Positions 47,828-60,074 of a stretch of DNA of 64,000 nt are shown piece by piece; positions within the stretch are counted from its first letter, which is position 1, and each line of letters starts with the position of its first letter. A program made the position numbers and the translations under genes. The notes beneath the pieces were generated by a model. The model was not told the origin of the DNA, searched no databases, and saw nothing but the letters and a program-made list of their open reading frames with translations. This stretch comes from Allodiplogaster sudhausi (Eukaryota; Nematoda; Chromadorea; Rhabditida; Diplogasteridae), in assembly GCA_945643635.1 (NCBI GenBank), contig CALZFC010000249.1:1210001-1274000 (forward strand). Reading direction: 5' to 3'.

Positions 47828-48661
47828 ATGGTATTGTCATGTAAGAGTCCAATTTGGTCTCCTCATCGAGTTATGCTGATTAGAGAATTAGAGAGAGTCC
47901 AGAAGGTTTTCACTCGTTTGCTTTTTAATCGTTGCCATCGTAATTCTTTTTCATCTGCTATGATTCCTAGCTATCCTGATAGACTAAAGCAGTTGTTGTT
48001 TCATTCGCTTTACCATAGAAGAGTGCATTTGGATCTGATTCTGACATTCAAAATTATGAAGATGCTGGTTGCCATTCCTATCTCTCTTTTCTATAAATTT
48101 AGGCCATGCACAGGTAGAACAAGCATATTTTCGTTTTACATTCCGACTACTAGGAAAGATCAGTTGTATCATTCGTTTGCGTATCGATCTGCTCGCTGGT
48201 ACATGAAGTTGCCTCTTTCTCTCATTGCCTCTCCTTCTCTAATGGTTGCAAGAAATCGTATTCATGGCTTTTTTCTGTTAGCTCAGTACTATCAGTTCCA
48301 AGTATCACTGGTATATAATGTTGTTCTCTCGGCCATCCCAAACCCCTTTCCCCTCTTCCTGGCTAAAATTTTCCAACCCCTCTCAACGTCCCAAGAGTAC
48401 GTCGCTGTGCTCGCTCCTCTGCACGCCCTCTCCCGTGCATACAGCGATCCGCTTCTCGCTTTTCCGTCTTTGGTGGCAAGACGAAGTCAGGGCCTGGCTC
48501 CCCCTGAGTGGGGCGGGTGCAGTGGCTACTCTTCCTTTCCTTTCCTTTCCTTTCCCTTCTCTTCCCCCTACCTTCCCCTTCTAAGTTCTACTTTTCTAAG
48601 TTTTCTCTCTTACCTTAATCTTTACTCTATCACAATCAGGAACTTTTTAAATAATTTCTGA
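47828..48661 (+). mobile_element. 5'-truncated non-LTR retrotransposon fragment
   Basis: Encodes only the region downstream of the RT palm of a CR1/Jockey-type ORF2: IWSPHRVMLIRELERVQKVF, then PDRLKQLLFHSLYHRRVHL, then DLILTFKIMK, then FAYRSARWYMKLPLS. It differs from the LINE at 25-34 kb. A pyrimidine-rich 3' region follows. It lies directly beside the right breakpoint of the large palindrome (48709). Confidence 0.7.
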
Positions 48662-48977
48662 ATTTTGCTTCTCCAAGTGTCGTCACATTAATTTATTTTG
48701 ATGTGAGACAACATGAGACCTTGGAAATTGCACCCCAGAATGAGAGTGCTTACTTCAAGGGTGAACATGGCAATTCTAACCTGTATTAATTATTTTTCGG
48801 TGAAACGATTAATCGGAAATCAGTCAAAAATATAAATAAGAAATTTTTTAAACTGTTCAGCATATAAATAATGTTTCAATTTTTAGTGAGTGAGATAAAA
48901 TTTATCAATACACTTAGTATCAGCTAAATTTTGGTTAAACATTACTGTAGAGAAAACTCTTTTTTTTTTCTTCAAAG

Positions 48978-51900
48978 ATGAGCGTCTACTTCACTCCTCT
49001 GTTCACGCAGCTCTGCGCTGCCGGAAGTAATGTGCGCTACCTCAAGAACATACTCGTTGACCGCTACGACGACAGGAACATTAGGCTAGAAGAAACTTTG
49101 AGTCTCCTCCCCCCCCCCACCCCAAGAATTCTTCATCGAAAGTAGCGATGCATGGTTACTACTTTTTCATTTCTCAAATAACATTTCGCCAGTCGAAGAT
49201 TTTAATTAGAAAAAAAAGAGTGTGAACAATTTTGTTTAGCCTCTACGACATTGTGCACGGGAGAGCACCCGGCGGCCACCTCTCTTGCCTCCCTCTCTCG
49301 GAGACGCTCGAAGTGGTCACCCTTCACAATACGAACCTTGATATGGACTGCTCGGAGGATTTCATCATCTACATCACGAGTGATCACGTCTCGGGCTTGG
49401 TATTTAGCAAAATATTTTTTACTGTTACAAATATAATGTTTAGAAGAGCACAATAATAAAATGATCAATTATTTAAAAAATTAAGTATGTTATTGATTAC
49501 AAGACGATTTATTTATGTTAATAAAGTCTTAGGCCGTAACACACGAACACCGGCAGACGCAATTCAATGTTAGCGACGGAATTCATATTCTGCTGCTTTC
49601 TGCGACAGGACGAATCGAGCTGGACCTCCGACACGGAAAGGAAAATGTGCGCGATGTTCTTTTAATTTGTTATACACAAGTATATTATTGTATTAATTAT
49701 TTTTAAGAGAACTGTTTTTATAGAAGATTAGAAAATAGTCTTTTCCTTCAGATTGAAAGCATCCGCGCTGGTGGTGGGGAACACTTCCGCATAATCTACA
49801 CTATCGGGTAGGTGTATGTGGACTGGAGGGATGAGGGGGAAGAAATTGTACCTGGCACCATTCTCAGGTTCCACTACGGAGCCCAAAGACCATATGTAAA
49901 CAATACTATGAGATTTTTACCTTAAAAAGTACATTTGTAGCAACGATTTCCCCGATTCCTACGTTTTCTTCAATTCGATTATCGATATTGTTCCGCGATG
50001 CAAACAGTGCCAGATCGTTTCCGTGTCGACCGACGTCTTAGGTTCTTAATTTATGCTGTACCGACTTTATTGACATGACAATTGACTCTTCCTTAAAGAA
50101 AAAAACACTACTTATATTTTAACGCCAAACAAAATTCAAATACGTCTAGACGAACGTGTCCTAACACCGGGCAGCTTCGTCGTGGTTGGAAGCACCGCCT
50201 ATCCTGACGCGCGACATCTGAACGGCCAGCAGAACAACGCTATATTCAAGTCAGTACAGTTTAGAAGGACAAAACAAACCGTAATCTATTTCACTTTTCC
50301 TGAACGTTGTAGTCGCATCGCGTAGAGACGCGACGAGACTAAATAAAACGCACTTCCGCCTTTATGTCATGTAAAATTGGAGTTAGAAATGCATTTCCTA
50401 GGGTAAAGGAGAGCGTAGAAATCGATACGGCATCGAACTTCATCTTTGACGATCGATTTCATGGTGGCGTCGAACTTCTGGCCGACGGTCGTTGGTACAA
50501 CGGGACGAGAGTGTAATTTAGTTGTGGTTTCATTTGTATCGATCTGTATATAGTAATTAAGACAATATTGTAATTGAACATGATTATAGATTCGCCGGGT
50601 CACAAAATAGCACGGACAAGTGGAGCTTCTACGGGGATAGCATCGAGATAAGGTTGGGATTGCTTGCCTGATTGTGAGATGCGTGTATCACTAGTTATTA
50701 AATGTATGAATCGACCACAGCTTGTGATCAAAATATGCTTCGGCAGGAAAAACCAATAAATCAAAAAATTCGTCTTTCATAAACTTTCAAACAACTGTAG
50801 ATCTATATATTCAGATATCTATCGCGGGTTCCGATCAGCTCACGCGATATTGTCAGTTATGACGACTTCACAGTGGAAATTCGCGTTAAAGGTTAAAAAA
50901 TCGGATCATTTATTTCATGCCAAATCGAGAGTGATGACTAATCGCTATAAAGACTAAATGTATGTAAGAAGCAATTTAGAATTATGTAGCTAGTATGTAA
51001 AACAATTTCAGGACTGCCCCCATTCGTTACTGAACCGCCATCGACAACTGAATTCACAACCATGATTACGACATCAATAGCGATGGCGGCTACAACAACT
51101 GAAGAATGTTGGTCTTGGACTATTGTAATAGCCTGACAGTTGTTATTGAAGTGATGACCGAAGCGACGCCAGCCGTCTCTGCGGAAACGGTAGGCACTGG
51201 TCTACCAGAAGTCAAGACCGAAGCAACGCCAGCCGTATCTGTCGACACTCTCGGCACAGGTCTGCCAGATGTCAGGACAGAAGCTACGCCAGCCGTATCT
51301 GCCGACACTCTCGGCACTGGCCTGCCAGATGTCAGGACAGAAGCGACGCCAGCCGTATCTGTCGACACTCTCGGCACTGGTCTGCCAGATGTCAGGACAG
51401 AAGCTACGCCAGCCGTATCTGTCGACACTCTCGGCACTGGTCTGCCAGATGTCAGGACAGAAGCTACGCCAGCCGTCTCCGACGACACCATCGGCACCGA
51501 CCTGCCACACGTCCAGACTGAAGGAACGCCAGCCGTCTCCGACGACACCATCGGCACCGACCTGCCACATGTCCAGACTGAAGGAACGCCAGCCGTCTCC
51601 GACGACACCATCGGCACCGACCTGCCGCATGTCCAGACTGAAGGAACGCCAGCCGTTTCCGACGTCACCCTCGGCACCGATCTGCCACATGTCCAGACTG
51701 AAGGAACGCCAGCCGTCTCCGACGACACCCTCGGCACCGACCTGCCACATGTCCAGACTGAAGGAACGCCAGCCGTCTCCGACGACACCCTCGGCACCGA
51801 CCTGCCACATGTCCAGACTGAAGGAACGCCAGCCGTCTCCGACGACACCCTCGGCACCGACCTGCCACATGTCCAGACTGTAGGAACGCCAGCGGTCTCC

Positions 51901-54900
51901 GACGACACCCTCGGCACCGACCTGCCACATGTCCAGACTGAAGGAACGCCAGCCGTCTCCGACGACACCATCGGCACCGACCTGCCACATGTCCAGACTG
52001 AAGGAACGCCAGCCGTCTCCGACGACACCATCGGCACCGACTTGCCACATGTCCAGACTGAATTAACGCCAGCCGTCTCCGACGACACCCTCGGCACCGA
52101 CCTGCCACACGTCCAGACTGAAGGAACGCCAGCCGTCTCCGACGACACCCTCGGCACCGACCTGCCACATGTCCAGACTGAAGGAACGCCAGCCGTCTCC
52201 GACGACACCCTCGGCACCGACCTGCCACATGTCCAGACTGAAGGAACGCCAGCCGTCTCCGACGACACCCTCGGCACCGACCTGCCACATGTCCAGACTG
52301 AAGGAACGCGAGCCGTCTCCGACGACACCATCGGCACCGACCTGCCACATGTCCAGACTGAAGGAACGCCAGCCGTCTCCGACGACACCATCGGCACCGA
52401 CCTGCCACATGTCCAGACTGAAGGAACGCGAGCCGTCTCCGACGACACCCTCGGCACCGACCTGCCACATGTCCAGACTGAAGGAACGCCAGCCGTCTCC
52501 GACGACGCCCTCGGCACCGACCTGCCACATGTCCAAACTGAAGGAACGCCAGCCGTCTCCGACGACACCCTCGGCACCGACCTGCCACATGTCCAGACTG
52601 AAGGAACGCCAGCCGTCTCCGACGACACCCTCGGCACCGACCTGCCACACGTCCAGACTGAAGGAACGCCAGCCGTCTCCGACGACACCCTCGGCACCGA
52701 CCTGCCACATGTCCAGACTGTAGGAACGCCAGCCGTCTCCGACGACACCCTCGGCACCGACCTGCCACATGTCCAGACTGAAGGAACGCCAGCCGTCTCC
52801 GACGACAAGATCGGCACCGACCTGCCACATGTCCAGACTGAAGGAACGCCAGCCGTCTCCAAAGACACCATCGGCACCGACCTGCCGCATGTCCAGACTG
52901 AAGGAACGCCAGCCGTCTCCGACGACACCCTCGGCACCGACCTGCCACATGTCCAGACTGAAGGAACGCCAGCCGTCTCCGACGACACCCTCGGCACCGA
53001 CCTGCCACATGTCCAGACTGAAGGAACGCCAGCCGTCTCCGACGACACCCTCGGCACCGACCTGCCACATGTCCAGACTGAAGGAACGCCAGCCGTCTCC
53101 GACGACACCCTCGGCACCGACCTGCCACATGTCCAGACTGAAGGAACGCCAGCCGTCTCCGACGACACCCTCGGCACCGACCTGCCACATGTCCAGACTG
53201 AAGGAACGCCAGCCGTCTCCGACGACACCCTCGGCACCGACCTGCCACATGTCCAGACTGAAGGAACGCCAGCCGTCTCCGACGACACCATCGGCACCGA
53301 CCTGCCACATGTCCAGACTGAAGGAACGCCAGCCGTCTCCGACGACACCATCGGCACCGACCTGCCACATGTCCAGACTGAAGGAACGCGAGCCGTCTCC
53401 GACGACACCCTCGGCACCGACCTGCCACATGTCCAGACTGAAGGAACGCGAGCCGTCTCCGACGACACCATCGGCACCGACCTGCCACATGTCCAGACTG
53501 AAGGAACGCCAGCCGTCTCCGACGACTCCATCGGCACCGACCTGCCACATGTCCAGACTGAAGGAACGCCAGCCGTCTCCGACGACACCCTCGGCACCGA
53601 CCTGCCAGATGTCAGGACAGAAGCTACGCCAGCCGTATCTGTCGACACTCTCGGCACTGGTCTGCCAGATGTCAGGACAGAAGCAACGCCAGCCGTATCT
53701 GTCAACACTCTCGGCACTGGTCTGCCACATGTCCAGACTGTAGGAACGCCAGCCGTCTCCGACGACACCCTCGGCACCGACCTGCCACATGTCCAGACTG
53801 AAGGAACGCCAGCCGTCTCCGACGACACCCTCGGCACCGACCTGCCACATGTCCAGACTGAAGGAACGCCAGCCGTCTCCGACGACACCCTCGGCACCGA
53901 CCTGCCACATGTCCAGACTGAAGGAACGCCAGCCGTCTCCGACGACACCCTCGGCACCGACCTGCCACATGTCCAGACTGAAGGAACGCCAGCCGTCTCC
54001 GACGACACCCTCGGCACCGACCTGCCACATGTCCAGACTGAAGGAACGCCAGCCGTCTCCGACGACACCATCGGCACCGACCTGCCACATGTCCAGACTG
54101 AAGGAACGCCAGCCGTCTCCGACGACACCCTCGGCACCGACCTGCCACATGTCCAGACTGAAGGAACGCCAGCCGTCTCCGACGACACCATCGGCACCGA
54201 CCTGCCACATGTCCAGACTGAAGGAACGCCAGCCGTCTCCGACGACACCCTCGGCACCGACCTGCCACATGTCCAGACTGAAGGAACGCCAGCCGTCTCC
54301 GACGACACCCTCGGCACCGACCTGCCACATGTCCAGACTGAAGGAACGCCAGCCGTCTCCGACGACACCATCGGCACCGACCTGCCACATGTCCAGACTG
54401 AAGGAACGCGAGCCGTCTCCGACGACACCCTCGGCACCGACCTGCCACATGTCCAGACTGAAGGAACGCCAGCAGTCTCCGACGACACCCTCGGCACCGA
54501 CCTGCCACATGTCCAGACTGAAGGAACGCCAGCCGTCTCCGACGACACCATCGGCACCGACCTGATACATGTCCAGACTGAAGGAACGCCAGCCGTCTCC
54601 GACGACACCATCGGCACCGACCTGCCACATGTCCAGACTGAAGGAACGCCAGCCGTCTCCGACGACACCATCGGCACCGACCTGCCACATGTCCAGACTG
54701 AAGGAACGCGAGCCGTCTCCGACGACACCATCGGCACCGACCTGCCACATGTCCAGACTGAAGGAACGCCAGCCGTCTCCGACGACACCATCGGCACCGA
54801 CCTGCCACTTGTCCAGACTGAAGGAACGCGAGCCGTCTCCGACGACACCCTCGGCACCGACCTGCCACATGTCCAGACTGAAGGAACGCCAGCCGTCTCC

Positions 54901-56049
54901 GACGACACCATCGGCACCGACCTGCCACATGTCCAGACTGAAGGAACGCGAGCCGTCTCCGACGACACCATCGGCACCGACCTGCCACATGTCCAGACTG
55001 AAGGAACGCCAGCCGTCTCCGACGACACCATCGGCACCGACCTGATACATGTCCAGACTGAAGGAACGCCAGCCGTCTCCGACGACACCATCGGCACCGA
55101 CCTGCCACATGTCCAGACTGAAGGAACGCCAGCCGTCTCCGACGACACCATCGGCACCGACCTGCCACATGTCCAGACTGAAGGAACGCGAGCCGTCTCC
55201 GACGACACCATCGGCACCGACCTGCCACATGTCCAGACTGAAGGAACGCCAGCCGTCTCCGACGACACCATCGGCACCGACCTGCCACATGTCCAGACTG
55301 AAGGAACGCGAGCCGTCTCCGACGACACCCTCGGCACCGACCTGCCACATGTCCAGACTGAAGGAACGCCAGCCGTCTCCGACGACACCATCGGCACCGA
55401 CCTGCCACATGTCCAGACTGAAGGAACGCGAGCCGTCTCCGACGACACCATCGGCACCGACCTGCCACATGTCCAGACTGAAGGAACGCCAGCCGTCTCC
55501 GATGACACCATCGGCACCGACCTGCCACATGTCCAGACTGAAGGAACGCCAGCCGTCTCCGACGACACTATCGGCACTGGTCTGCCAGATGTCAGGACAG
55601 AAGCTACGCCAGCCGTATCTGTCGACACTCTCGGCACTGGTCTGCCAGATGTCAGGACAGAAGCAACGCCAGCCGTATCTGTCGACACTCTCAGCACTGG
55701 TCTGCCAGATGTCAGGACAGAAGCTACGCCAGCCGTATCTGTCGACACTCTCGGCACTGGTCTGCCAGATGTCAGGGCAGAAGCAACGCCAGCCGTATCT
55801 GTCGACACTATCGACACTATTCTGCCAGATGTCGAGACCGAAGCAACGCCAGCCGTCTCAGCCGACACGCTCGGAACAGGAATTCCAGAAGCCAAGACCG
55901 AAGCAACGCCTTACTTCTCTGACGACACGCACGCCAGTGGTTTAGCTGAGGCCGAGAATGCAACGTCTGCCGTTTCTGCGAACACGCTCGGAACTGGTCT
56001 ATTAAAAACGTACATCTTTGTTTGTATGTATATGATATGCTGTAGCTAA
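48978..56049 (+). CDS. Repeat-bearing gene, copy 2 (79-unit array)
   Basis: Exons 48978-49084, 49240-49399, 49533-49646, 49752-49807, 49941-50041, 50150-50249, 50387-50512 and one from 50590 are in phase. They read MSVYFTPLFTQLCAAGSN, SLYDIVHGRAPGGHLSCLPL, FNVSDGIHILLLSATGRIEL, IESIRAGGGEHFRIIYTIG, FPDSYVFFNSIIDIVPR, DERVLTPGSFVVVGSTAYPD, SNFIFDDRFHGGVELLADGR and STDKWSFYGDSIEIR: beta-rich, lectin-like in feel, but unassigned. An exon from 51012 (LPPFVTEPPSTTEFTT) and the 60-bp array follow; the junctions near 50660 and 51120 are unresolved. The ATG directly follows a splice-like acceptor (TTTTCTTCAAAG), so either an upstream exon or a trans-spliced leader precedes it. Exon 1 ends at a GC donor. 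The C-terminal end KTYIFVCMYMICCS is hydrophobic. Confidence 0.68.
51181..55920. repeat. 60-bp tandem array, right (about 79 units)
   Basis: Same unit as the left array in the opposite orientation, no indels. Border-type units (GTCGACACTCTCGGCACTGG) occur at both ends and also as an internal island at about 53600-53720. The CTGATACATGTCC variant occurs at 54564 and 55044, 480 bp apart, as on the left. Confidence 0.97.
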
Positions 56050-57130
56050 ACAATATGATTGAACATTCATTTCAATGAGAGCGCGCGACGTTTTATCCCA
56101 CAACCTGAACCTCTGAATGCTCCGCTGTCTCGCATTGCATGGGCTGTACGTTCGGATTGCCTGCATTTCAGCAAACGGGCGCGCCATTTGAATACCCCCA
56201 CTATTTTCGAATAAGCCAATCAATTTAAACTGCCAATTTGTTTTAAAATCGATACTACGAATTAAAAAAAAAACGTTCTGTGAGCATATTTGATTATAAA
56301 ATTAGATATGTAAGGCCGATTGTCAAAATATTCCTTTATTATTCATTGAAAAACGGCATAAGTGTTGAAAAGCAAAATAAAAATAGATTCGTTGTTTTCT
56401 AACTTAAACGGTTGTTGGGGAAGAGGAGGGCGAAGACGATTGGATAATAATATTAACTGTCAGTTTAAAAATATAACTTTAAAATAGGATATTCTATAAC
56501 AAGATCATCAATTCACAAACTCCGCTAAAGCGAGGTATTCGCAATTCTTCTGACGAAAAATAAGAATGAAAATCGAATGCTAATCCTTTTGACGAATTCG
56601 TTCATGGAAACTGAACAACTAGTATGTGAGGCTTGAAATTTTTGCATTTTTTTTAACGAAAAGAATTTGCATTTAGACGTTTATATCACACGGAAATGAC
56701 AGTCCAAGTAAACTGCTTTAGTTTTTGAGTTCTTTGGTCAAACAGCATTCTCATCCGCTTTCTCGAATTTCATCATCACGTAAAATGTGTCAATTTGACT
56801 GATTAATAAATGCTTAAACATGAGCGGTAGAAATAACAAAAATAAATTTATTTCGAGATAGCTATAGCAGGCATTCGGAATGAGAGACATCGCGTGAACG
56901 ATGCGATGGGCAAAGGAGACAGCGAGTGGAGGGAGGGCAGAGAGAACAAGTCGTAGCGTCCAACCTCAACTATCGAGCTTTCCTGATCTCTTGAATTCTC
57001 TCGTTCTATGTTCCCTTCATGCTTTATCTCTTACCCTCTTCGATCTTCATCACCCTCATCGTCTCTCCTTTCAACATACTCTTGCTCTTCCTCTCTCTTT
57101 CACTCTCTCACCTCCTAAATTACCCCGAAC
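56050..57130. other. Intergenic region between convergent genes, right arm
   Basis: Inverted copy of 37816-38895. No gene seen. Confidence 0.5.
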
Positions 57131-58256
57131 TCAGAAGCCGGCGAAGTCGAATGGCGACACGGTAGCCGAAGGCGGACATCCGCCGATGCAGACGCCGAAG
57201 ATATTCTGCAAGGTGAAAAATAGGGAAGAGTAGAAAGAGAGAAAGCGAGAGACTGATGTGAGAGAGATAGAGATTACGAGAGAGGAGAGAGAGAGAGAGA
57301 GAGAGTGACTGATATTAAGGGAGAGAGTATGAGGGACAAATGTTTCATAATTAATTTCTTATTATTATTTTGTCTTCTTCTAAAAACGGTGCTTTTCTAC
57401 CTTACAATTAGCCTTTACCTGAGTCTACGCGTTGTTCTTAGCCTTAGCCTTATCCTTTACTCTCTCTAACCAGTGCGTCCAGCTTGCGGACGAGTCTCTC
57501 GGCCTCCCTCTTCTGCCTCTCCACCGCCTCCTCCTCGCAGGCCGCCACTCTGTTCAGGCGTCGGCGGACCAAGCAGTACGCGATCGCCATCTCCAATATA
57601 TATATTTTATTTTTAAATCAAAAATCAAAAATTAATAACATAATATAAATAAAAGAATAGATTAAAATGTTCTTGATCTAAATTAGCAGTAAATTTATTG
57701 AAATTTTTTAAAATAAAGTTTCTTGAACTTTTTTTTTATAATTTTGAATTCAAATGAATTCTTGCCTCATCCACGGGCCCCGCACCGGCGAGGCTACAGC
57801 ACGAATTGAATTCCTCCTAAGAAAAAGAGGGTATTTTATATATCCGAAAAATTATCATTATTAATTTTATATTATTTTTATTTCTTTTTTTGTTATTCAT
57901 ATTTCTTCTATTATTTTTCTTCATTTATTACTCATAAAAAATTCTTGGCCCACCTGGGATGTTGCTCCGGCGGCGCCGCGCACCCGCAGCAGACTCGGCA
58001 CAATCGACGGAGCAAGGCCGTGCAGAGTTTTGAAGTTTTGCGAGAAGTATGAATACAGGATATATTTTCCTATAATTAATGACCAAAGGCAGAATATTGA
58101 CTTATGGATTCAATACTTAATAATCGCGATTATCGATTCCTGGGTATCGATTACCTCTTTTGGCTCGGTGCCAGGACTGCTTCTCTTCTTGTCGATGAGC
58201 TGCCAAAGGCGGTGCATGAGCAACGCCGTCTCGGCTTGCCCAATGCACGTGTGGCT
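57131..58256 (-). pseudogene. Unrecognised small five-exon gene, right-arm copy with broken splice site
   Basis: Exons 58256-58155, 58019-57954, 57816-57766, 57590-57471 and 57205-57131 correspond to the left copy. The acceptor before exon 2 reads CTCTGCAC instead of CTCTGCAG (+ strand base 58020 is G where C is expected), which removes the AG. The last exon has a 6-bp in-frame deletion (SPLAFDF becomes SPFDF) and one Leu-to-Val change. The GC donor of exon 3 is conserved. Skipping exon 2 would keep the frame, because every exon is phase 0, so the copy could still be expressed with 22 residues fewer. Confidence 0.6.
57240..57305. repeat. (GA)n microsatellite
   Basis: Right-arm mirror of the CT tract at about 37620-37690. 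Confidence 0.85.
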
Positions 58257-58756
58257 CTAGAAAGAAAAAAGGAAATTAGACTTCGTAGGTTTTTTTGTAT
58301 CGTACTTATATTACACCTTAAACTTTTTTGAACATTGCAATTTACACAATAACGAATTATATTATCTGATTTCGTCTCATAATGTTGTGTATTCAAGGAA
58401 GCACCGACGCCGCAAAATTTTGCTCTGCCAAAATGACTCCGTGACCATAATCGTTTCCTATATAATTTTATCCCCAATTCAACTGTTTTTGGTTTGCTGT
58501 TCTTGGTCTTCATCACAGGATTCGAACTGTGGCGCTCTGCCTCCACCTCCTGGCAAACTATCAATCGGCCATCAAGATACGGTTAATCTCGACCTCCGCC
58601 ATGATCTCGTCGTAGTTGGCTCGGAGGCTTGCCAAGTCGCACGCTGCGTCGCGCTGTCCGATGCTTCTCTCGCACTCGCTATCCTCGACCATACAACACT
58701 CAAGTGGAGAATATTTGGAGAATAAATTGTGAAATTTGTTTATAAACAATACTAAA

Positions 58757-59312
58757 TATGAAAAAAAAGTTGAACACAAATTTTATTGTGTTAATATTGT
58801 TTGTTGATAAGAGTTTCAATAATATTAGACTAAATTCTTCCTAACATTCTGAATGGTTATGATATTTTTTATAGATAAAATGTATTGAAAAAATGCTTTG
58901 ATTGACCACTGAAGAGACGCAACTGCTCGCGCCCTTCTTCCTCCTCACGAGAGGTCCTCTCGACGCAGCCGGCTGCGAAGGTATATTGATTGAAGAATGA
59001 GAGCACAATCGAGCTGCTTGCTGTTCCAATGACATGAAAATTTTGCAACCTTTATTATAAATTTTTCCATGTTGCACTTTAAAACAAAATAAAAAGTGTC
59101 CAAAAGTGCAAAATTGTTGAACTCAAACACGCCAGCGGACTTCTTGTTCTCATTTATCACGCACAGCACATTTCATTTCGACTTCGATTTCCTCACACAA
59201 ATGTGCAGATAAATTTTGTAGTACAATAAAATTAAAATTAAATGAAATGTCCCGTTGATTTTACGCAGCGCCAGCAAGCTAAATATGATTGTTCAGTTTA
59301 GAACGCTGGTGC
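58757..59312. repeat. Block X, copy 3
   Basis: Same orientation as 34397-34972 and inverted relative to 35634-36192. The sequence continues beyond it (59313-59980) as the inverted loop, which shows it is the mirror of X copy 2, not an independent insertion. Confidence 0.9.
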
Positions 59313-59870
59313 GTATCGTTAGACTTTGGAAGTTTTCTTCTTGTCTTATAAAACGATGAAACTTCCGTTTCACGTGAATGTATTTTTCGTTAAATGCAAA
59401 CAATGTTCGCGCTTAATTTTAGAGCGTTTTTTTTTACGGTCGTTCTTTGTGTTCTTTGTGCTTCATAGCGCCTTCAGATAAATTTTTAAATTTTTAAACC
59501 TTTCATTGTGATGTGTATATGCGCATACTAAAATGAGGTTGACACTTTTCCATAGCGTTGCCTTTGTCTCAGGCCAAACCATCGCTGATCTTTTGTGTTT
59601 CTAATCTACAACTTCTGCGCTCACATTTCAGCAGTTTCCAATAATACTACATTCTGAAAAAAAAATTCTACGATAGCTCAAATCAAAAGATATGTAACAA
59701 GGCGGTCTTGCTTTTGCTTTGATTTTTTTTAATGTGACACAAACAGTTACATCTAATGTTGCTCATCGTTAAGCGATTAAAGGAGCCAATACTAAACTCT
59801 AGCTAGAATTCACGCAATTACATTCGAATTGTGTGCTCCTTTAAAGAAGGCACATAAAAGTTAGCTCAAG

Positions 59871-60074
59871 TTGTGCACAAAACAATTCGATGGCGACACC
59901 TTTTATTTTCTTGGCAAAGGTGACAAAAGTTATCAGTGTGGTCATTGTCAGAATTTTCGATGTTTCACGCTGATTACGACCTGTGAAAAGGCGACGGTAT
60001 TTGGTATGGACGCTTCCGCCTCACGAAAAAGTGATAAGAATCCTTGGCCCCGCACTTTCCATTTCCATGAGTGA
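59871..60074 (+). other. Short Cys/His segment, FLYWCH-zinc-finger-like
   Basis: The frame reads FDGDTFYFLGKGDKSYQCGH then CQNFRCFTLITTC. The aromatic residues followed by C-x2-C and another Cys resemble the FLYWCH zinc finger found in Mutator-type transposases and some metazoan regulators. It is short and lacks flanking exons; homology with the left arm stops inside it (about 59980). Probably a transposon or gene relic. Confidence 0.3.

Larger units (their letters stand above)
45157..48708. other. Spacer of the large palindrome
   Basis: Unique with respect to the arms. About 45590-47070 resembles, inverted, the region upstream of the third paralogue (about 60290-61660). Contains a decayed ubiquitin-like gene and a LINE fragment. 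Confidence 0.8.
48709..59980. repeat. Right arm of large inverted duplication
   Basis: Reverse complement of 34973-45156, 1.08 kb longer because of 18 more array units. Other differences: a 6-bp in-frame deletion and a splice-acceptor change in the small gene, an ~8-bp insertion near 58395, and short indels in homopolymers. Confidence 0.95.

Noticed and set aside
51181..55920. CRISPR array
   Set aside because: Units are contiguous 60-bp tandem copies with no variable spacers, in an intron-rich eukaryotic context.
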